From the NCBI GenBank assembly GCA_002831545.1, contig CP025095.1:1488001-1552000 (forward strand): DNA of 64,000 nucleotides, read 5' to 3'. Both the position numbers and the translations under genes were made by a program. This DNA comes from Streptococcus suis. GTDB lineage: Bacteria > Bacillota > Bacilli > Lactobacillales > Streptococcaceae. The notes under the pieces are model-generated. The model was not told the DNA's origin. It made no database searches and saw only the letters and a list, made by a program, of their open reading frames with translations. The number at the start of each line of letters is the position of its first letter. The stretch's first letter is position 1. Positions 58,557-64,000 of this stretch are shown here, in pieces.

Positions 58557-59879
58557 TTAACGCAGGCCTAACTCAGCCAAGCGCTGCTGGTATTTTTCAA
58601 AATCAACACGAAGAGCCATACCACCATACATATCATAGTCGTCAATCCAGTCTCCATATTCTGGGATTGTAACACGTTCGATACCATTTGCCGCATCCAA
58701 TAGAAGACCTGGTCCCTGTAGCCACATAAAGCTTTGTGGCACTGTTGTCGGAGTCATGGCCACAACCTTACCTATAGCTTCGGAGCCAGAGAATAGTTTC
58801 ATTGGATTTTTAGCTTGTGTCATAACAGCAGATAACACTTCCTGTTGACGTCTCGTACGACCAAAATCACCTTCATCATCCGAACGATAGCGCGCGTAGT
58901 TAAGCAAGGTCTTACCATCCATCTGCTGTACACCGACCTGAATCGTTTGATAAGCAGGAGCATTTTCTTCCAGCTGTAAATCATTCGGCACTTCTACTGA
59001 GCTAACGACTTCACCATTAATAGTTGAAAACTGTGCATCAATCGTTACGCCCTCAGGGAAAAGTGTATCAATCGTTGTCGCAAAGGTTGCAAAATCCACC
59101 ATCGCATAGTACTTGATATCAATGTCAAAATTATTCTTCAACACCTTCCGAACTTCTTCAGCCCCTTGCTGATTATCCTGTTCTCCCAAAGTATAGGCAG
59201 TATTGAGTTTATATTCATATCCCTCAATATCCACCAAGGTATCCCGCATAAAGCTAACAAGTTTGACTTTGTTATCCGTGTTATTCACATTTAGAACCAT
59301 GATGGTATCCGTTCGAGTTTCACCTGAACTTTCGCCAACACGACCGTCTGTTCCCAAAATTAAAATATTTGTCCCATTCGATGTATCTACGCCGTTGAAG
59401 ACCTCAGCTACCGGCTTCTCGCTCACGCTATTCATACCTTTGAAGAAATTATAGCCCATCGCTACAATCACTAGTGCTATAGCAAGCAATACGGAACCAA
59501 TAAAGCGCTTGAAACCACCCTTTTTACGAGCTTTTTTAGGTTTAGGTACCTTCGCTTTGGGCTCGATACGAGGAGACTGAAACCGTTGAGGTTTGGCTTG
59601 TCTTGTTTTTCTGGATTTACGTTCAGGATAGCGAGGCAACAGTTCCTCTTGCTCATCACCCTCTTCAAAATAATCTTCCTCGAAGTCATCTTCATAAGCC
59701 GTTGGTGTAAAGCTACGTAGAGATTGCCTTGGACTTCCATGCCGTTCTCTCAACTCTTTTTTATATAATAGATAATCCAACTCGCGACTTTCTTTGTCAT
59801 TTAAGTAGTGGATATTTTTTTGCAAATAATCTAACCTCAATTGTTCATGATGGGTTAGGATATTATTGTTTTTATTCAT
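58557..59879 (-). CDS. LytR-CpsA-Psr (LCP) family protein
   Basis: Membrane enzyme that transfers wall polymers (teichoic acid or capsule) from lipid carrier to peptidoglycan. Residues 1-125 are a long charged cytoplasmic part ending in basic KPKKARKKGGFKRF; one membrane helix at about 132-150; LCP domain from about 165. Catalytic and lipid-phosphate-binding residues are visible: GTDGRVGESSGETRTDTIMVLN, FMRDTLVDIEG, and RYRSDDEGDFGRTRRQQEVL with its Arg residues. Its place beside pheA, aroK and aroA matches the gene called psr in pneumococcus. 440 residues. Confidence 0.9.
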   Translation of the reverse strand: MNKNNNILTHHEQLRLDYLQKNIHYLNDKESRELDYLLYKKELRERHGSPRQSLRSFTPTAYEDDFEEDYFEEGDEQEELLPRYPERKSRKTRQAKPQRFQSPRIEPKAKVPKPKKARKKGGFKRFIGSVLLAIALVIVAMGYNFFKGMNSVSEKPVAEVFNGVDTSNGTNILILGTDGRVGESSGETRTDTIMVLNVNNTDNKVKLVSFMRDTLVDIEGYEYKLNTAYTLGEQDNQQGAEEVRKVLKNNFDIDIKYYAMVDFATFATTIDTLFPEGVTIDAQFSTINGEVVSSVEVPNDLQLEENAPAYQTIQVGVQQMDGKTLLNYARYRSDDEGDFGRTRRQQEVLSAVMTQAKNPMKLFSGSEAIGKVVAMTPTTVPQSFMWLQGPGLLLDAANGIERVTIPEYGDWIDDYDMYGGMALRVDFEKYQQRLAELGLR

Positions 59880-59890
59880 CTGTCTTCATC

Positions 59891-60718
59891 CTAGCTGGTC
59901 ATATAGACCAGGTAATTCCCTAGTACTTTATAGGTTATATCTAAACTAGTCAATTCTTTTTGAGAATAGGCTAATAATTCCTCAGACTGATTGTCCAGAT
60001 CCAGTATGAAAAAATACTCACCCAAAGCCGTTTTCAGGGGTCGGCTTTCTATTTTTGTTAAGCTGATTCCTCTCCATGAGAAAACAGACATTGCCTTATA
60101 CAAGGCTCCTGGCAGGTTATCTGGCAATGTCAATGCAAGACTAACTTTTTTAGCTACTTGTTCCAGGGCAATAGACGGAGCCTTATCCCCCAAAATCCAA
60201 AAACGTGTAAAATTCTCGCTGATTTCCTGGATGTCTTGCGCAATTACTTCCAGTCCATATTCAACTGCTGCCGCTTGCGGAGCAATTGCCGCGAATGGTT
60301 GTTCAGGGTGTTCTGCCACAAAGCGAGCAGCATAGGCTGTACTAGCTGTTATTTCAATACGAGCCTGAGGAAAATGTTCCTGAATATATTTCTTCCCCTG
60401 AGCAATTGCCTGCGGATGAGAATAAATGACCTCTACAGCCTTATCGGCACTCGTGGCTAACAGTTGTTGGGCAATCGGTTGAACAATCTCTGCAACCGCA
60501 TGAATCTCCGCCTGATGAAAGAGATAGTCAATCGTTTCATGAACACTACCTTCAATCGAGTTCTCTACTGGAATAACGGAATAGGTAACTTCCCCCGTTT
60601 CGTAGGCCTTGATAACCTCTGTAATCGTTTCAAAAGCCTGCAAATCCGCAGTCGGAAAGGCCTGCTGGGCCACTTGATGTGTAAAAGAACCACGAGGTCC
60701 TAGATAGGCTACTTGCAT
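59891..60718 (-). CDS. pheA: Prephenate dehydratase
   Basis: Converts prephenate to phenylpyruvate in phenylalanine synthesis. 275 residues, monofunctional (no chorismate mutase domain). The start VAYLGPRGSFTHQVAQQAF and VIPVENSIEGSV near 50-62 are the catalytic-domain signatures; TRFWILGD precedes an ACT regulatory domain (about 190-270; GALYKAMSVFSWRGISLTKIESRPLK) that should bind phenylalanine. Overlaps the end of aroK by ten bases. Confidence 0.95.
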   Translation of the reverse strand: MQVAYLGPRGSFTHQVAQQAFPTADLQAFETITEVIKAYETGEVTYSVIPVENSIEGSVHETIDYLFHQAEIHAVAEIVQPIAQQLLATSADKAVEVIYSHPQAIAQGKKYIQEHFPQARIEITASTAYAARFVAEHPEQPFAAIAPQAAAVEYGLEVIAQDIQEISENFTRFWILGDKAPSIALEQVAKKVSLALTLPDNLPGALYKAMSVFSWRGISLTKIESRPLKTALGEYFFILDLDNQSEELLAYSQKELTSLDITYKVLGNYLVYMTS

Positions 60719-61200
60719 AAAATTTTCCTTGCTACTTGTTCTGGATTCAGTTTATCTGTATCGATTACAGTATCAGCTAAACCTTGATAAAGTGCCATTC
60801 GTTCACGATAGAGGGCTTCAAACTCTTCCTTACTACACTGTAAAAAGAGAGGTCTTTGCGACTGTCTATCCTTACTAATTCTCTGATAGGCAACTTCAAA
60901 GGAGGCAGTAAGAAGTACATTGTTCTCCCTATTTGCCAACAGCAATTCCCTGTTTACTTCAGATTTAATCACACCACCACCAGTTGACACGATACAATTA
61001 CTAGGTAAGTCCAGCAATTCTTTCAGTACCTCTGTCTCCAGTTGTCTAAACGAAGCCTCTCCTTCAAGACTGAAATAGTCAGCAATAGGCATACCAATCC
61101 GTTCTTCAATGATATGGTCCATATCGTAAACGGGGAGATTTAACAAATGTGCTGTTGTTGTTTTTCCAACTCCCATAAATCCAAGTAAAACGATTGGCAT
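60709..61200 (-). CDS. aroK: Shikimate kinase
   Basis: Phosphorylates shikimate with ATP. 163 residues. Walker A GFMGVGKTTTAHLL at about 7-20, the shikimate-binding segment DMDHIIEERIGMPIADYF, VSTGGGVI near 77 and the lid RPLFLQCSKEEFEALYRER. Ribosome-binding site AGGAG. Eight bases after the aroA stop; part of the minus-strand operon aroA-aroK-pheA-LCP. Confidence 0.95.
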   Translation of the reverse strand: MPIVLLGFMGVGKTTTAHLLNLPVYDMDHIIEERIGMPIADYFSLEGEASFRQLETEVLKELLDLPSNCIVSTGGGVIKSEVNRELLLANRENNVLLTASFEVAYQRISKDRQSQRPLFLQCSKEEFEALYRERMALYQGLADTVIDTDKLNPEQVARKILCK

Positions 61201-61208
61201 ACGTTCTC

Positions 61209-62492
<1,284 letters not shown>

Positions 62493-62518
62493 TCATACCT
62501 CGAAATAGTGTTAGACCT

Positions 62519-62527
62519 ATTCTATCA
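62519..62527 (-). promoter_or_regulatory. Extended -10 promoter of the aroA operon
   Basis: Minus-strand TGATAGAAT about 30 bases before the aroA start. It lies in the divergent region shared with the DAHP synthase genes. Confidence 0.55.
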
Positions 62528-62678
62528 TATTTATTGAATATTTTCAGATTTTTTTTGGAAAATTATATCTAAATAAAAGCGATACTCAAAATCTACAGAA
62601 ATTAAAGAAAGAATTTTCAGAATTTACTGTAATTTTTACACAAAATCATGAATATTGGTTTTAAATTCTTAAAAATAA

Positions 62679-62687
62679 TGGTATAAT
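62679..62687 (+). promoter_or_regulatory. Extended -10 promoter of the DAHP synthase genes
   Basis: TGGTATAAT with a perfect -10 at 62682-62687. Transcription would start near 62694. Confidence 0.7.
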
Positions 62688-62719
62688 TGAGAAATCTATA
62701 AATGAAAGAGGAAGACCTA

Positions 62720-63739
62720 TTGTTTACACCAATCAGCGAAAAAATTGATATCAATCAAGTACGAGAACATTCAAAACTTTCTCCAGAAACACTTACTAAA
62801 AAACAAGCTCGTGACCGTGAACTTGAGGCTATTTTAAAGGGAGAAGATGACCGTCTTCTCTTGGTTATCGGACCATGTTCATCAGACAATGAAGAGGCCG
62901 TTTTGGACTACGCACACCGCTTGGCCAAGCTTCAAGAAGAGGTCAAAGATAAAATTTTCATGGTCATGCGCGTCTATACTGCCAAGCCACGTACCAATGG
63001 TGATGGTTATAAAGGACTCATGCACCAACCAGATACAGATGCTGCACCAAGCCTCATCAACGGAATCAAAGCTGTTCGTAACCTCCACTATCGTGTCATT
63101 ACGGAAACAGGTTTAACTACTGCTGACGAGATGCTCTACCCTGAAAATCTGCCTTTGGTTGATGACTTGGTTTCCTACATCGCTATCGGAGCTCGTTCGG
63201 TTGAAAATCAGCAGCACCGTTTTGTAGCGTCAGGCATCGATGTTCCAACAGGCTTGAAAAATCCAACATCTGGCAACCTCAAAGTCATGTTCAACGGTCT
63301 TTTTGCTGCTCAGAAGAAGCAATCCTTCCTCTTCAACAATACTGAAGTTGAAACATCTGGCAACCCACTTGCTCACGTTATTCTTCGTGGCGCAGTCAAT
63401 GAAAATGGTAAATACCTACCAAACTATTACTATGACAATCTTCTAGAAACCATTGACCTCTATGATCAATTTGGTTTGAAAAATCCATTCATCATCATCG
63501 ATACCAACCATGACAATTCTGGGAAAAATTATTTGGAACAAATCCGTATCGTCCGTCAAACCTTAATCAACCGTGACTGGAACGAAGCCATTCGTAACTA
63601 CGTTCGCGGATTCATGATTGAATCCTACATTGAAGACGGTCGCCAAGACAATCCAGATGTCTATGGAAAATCCATCACAGACCCTTGCTTAGGCTGGGAA
63701 AAAACACAAGAACTCATCCGAGAAATTTACAACAGATAG
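62720..63739 (+). CDS. 3-deoxy-7-phosphoheptulonate (DAHP) synthase, first copy
   Basis: First step of the shikimate pathway, phosphoenolpyruvate plus erythrose 4-phosphate. Class I (AroAI-alpha) enzyme of about 339 residues. Visible are LLLVIGPCSSDNEEAVLDYA, VMRVYTAKPRTNGDGYKGL, IAIGARSVENQQHRFVASGID and FIIIDTNHDNSGKNY, all active-site segments. The start is uncertain: an ATG at 62702 leaves only about eight bases of leader and no ribosome-binding site, whereas TTG at 62720 has GAGG at good spacing and gives MFTPISEK, similar to homologues. I chose the TTG. Confidence 0.92.
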   Translation: MFTPISEKIDINQVREHSKLSPETLTKKQARDRELEAILKGEDDRLLLVIGPCSSDNEEAVLDYAHRLAKLQEEVKDKIFMVMRVYTAKPRTNGDGYKGLMHQPDTDAAPSLINGIKAVRNLHYRVITETGLTTADEMLYPENLPLVDDLVSYIAIGARSVENQQHRFVASGIDVPTGLKNPTSGNLKVMFNGLFAAQKKQSFLFNNTEVETSGNPLAHVILRGAVNENGKYLPNYYYDNLLETIDLYDQFGLKNPFIIIDTNHDNSGKNYLEQIRIVRQTLINRDWNEAIRNYVRGFMIESYIEDGRQDNPDVYGKSITDPCLGWEKTQELIREIYNR

Positions 63740-63748
63740 GAAGATATT

Positions 63749-64000
63749 ATGGGAATTCACAAACGTAGCACCAGTTTAGACATCGACAAAGTAAAGGAAC
63801 TTTCCAAGTTAGAAGGAGAATTTCTAGCTGCAAAAAATCAGCGCGATGAAGAACTGAAAAGAATTATCCGAGGCGAAGATGACCGTCTGCTCTTGGTTAT
63901 AGGCCCTTGCTCATCAGATAATGAAGAGGCCGTTCTAGAATATGCACGTCGTCTCTCTAAGCTTCAAGAGGAAGTCAAAGATAAAATCTTCATGGTCATG
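63749..64000 (+). CDS. DAHP synthase, second tandem copy (N-terminal 84 residues, cut by window edge)
   Basis: ATG at 63749-63751 with AGGAAG upstream, nine bases after the first copy stops. It begins MGIHKRSTSLDIDKVKELSK and then repeats the family block LLLVIGPCSSDNEEAVLEYA and KDKIFMVM almost exactly. The paired genes probably encode isoenzymes that differ in feedback control, as is usual when two class I copies occur; which amino acid regulates which cannot be read here. Confidence 0.92.
   Translation, partial: MGIHKRSTSLDIDKVKELSKLEGEFLAAKNQRDEELKRIIRGEDDRLLLVIGPCSSDNEEAVLEYARRLSKLQEEVKDKIFMVM

Overview
The window reads as chromosomal DNA of a low-GC Gram-positive coccus of the genus Streptococcus, most probably Streptococcus suis. 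This is inferred from remembered gene content and gene order; no search was run. Supporting signs are a YSIRK-type surface protein, an Mga-type regulator, separate coaB and coaC genes, a glpK-glpO-glpF operon, a pneumococcus-like glycyl-radical-enzyme/PTS/gldA cluster, a BOX-like element and many palindromic intergenic repeats. No rRNA, tRNA, prophage or CRISPR array was seen.

Layout. 1-2.3 kb: N-terminal part of a large cell-wall adhesin (runs off the left edge), whose promoter carries an 11-G tract between -35 and -10, then an unexplained structured stretch and a 54-residue protein. 2.4-6.8 kb: obgE, two small membrane proteins and uvrC. 7-13 kb: an ABC exporter pair, a VOC protein, a peptidoglycan L,D-carboxypeptidase lipoprotein, a holin-like protein, a CPBP protease and a HAD phosphatase. 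13-20 kb: a lone GIY-YIG protein coupled to pcrA, a Fic enzyme, NADH oxidase and a free-standing ATP-cone protein, separated by repeat elements. 20-24 kb: pepF and an mhqO/mhqD-like pair. 24-31 kb: the glycerol operon (glpK, glpO, glpF), an Mga-type regulator and a Nox-like flavoprotein that lacks the catalytic cysteine.

31-36 kb: a hairpin-rich repeat array, dapA, asd and an intact IS30-family element lodged between gldA and what looks like the gldA operon terminator. 35.4-45.7 kb: a carbohydrate/glycerol module of gldA, a GldA-like protein without metal ligands, a fructose-6-phosphate-aldolase-type transaldolase, the glycyl radical enzyme, PTS IIC, IIB and IIA, a SorC regulator and a DeoR regulator. 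All lie on the minus strand, with the radical-activating enzyme divergent on the plus strand. Related operator-like motifs precede three of these transcripts. 45.8-46.5 kb: two composite repeat copies flanking a candidate structured RNA.

46.6-52.8 kb: DUF1905, AlkD-like, GNAT, lipoprotein, a Har/RclA-like oxidoreductase, a PrsW-like protease and fhs. 53.3-57 kb: coaB, coaC and a pantothenate-type ECF S component (vitamin B5/CoA), then phosphoglucomutase. 57-64 kb: rlmD, an LCP-family protein, pheA, aroK and aroA on the minus strand, and two tandem DAHP synthases on the plus strand (the second runs off the right edge), making an aromatic amino-acid locus.

Points of most interest: the homopolymer promoter of the adhesin; repeats in which hairpin stems change sequence while pairing is kept; the apparent GldA pseudoenzyme inside the PTS/glycyl-radical cluster; the Cys-less Nox paralogue overlapping an Mga-type regulator; and the IS30 copy with a 13-bp flanking duplication. 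I see no clearly new multi-gene defence or biosynthetic system.
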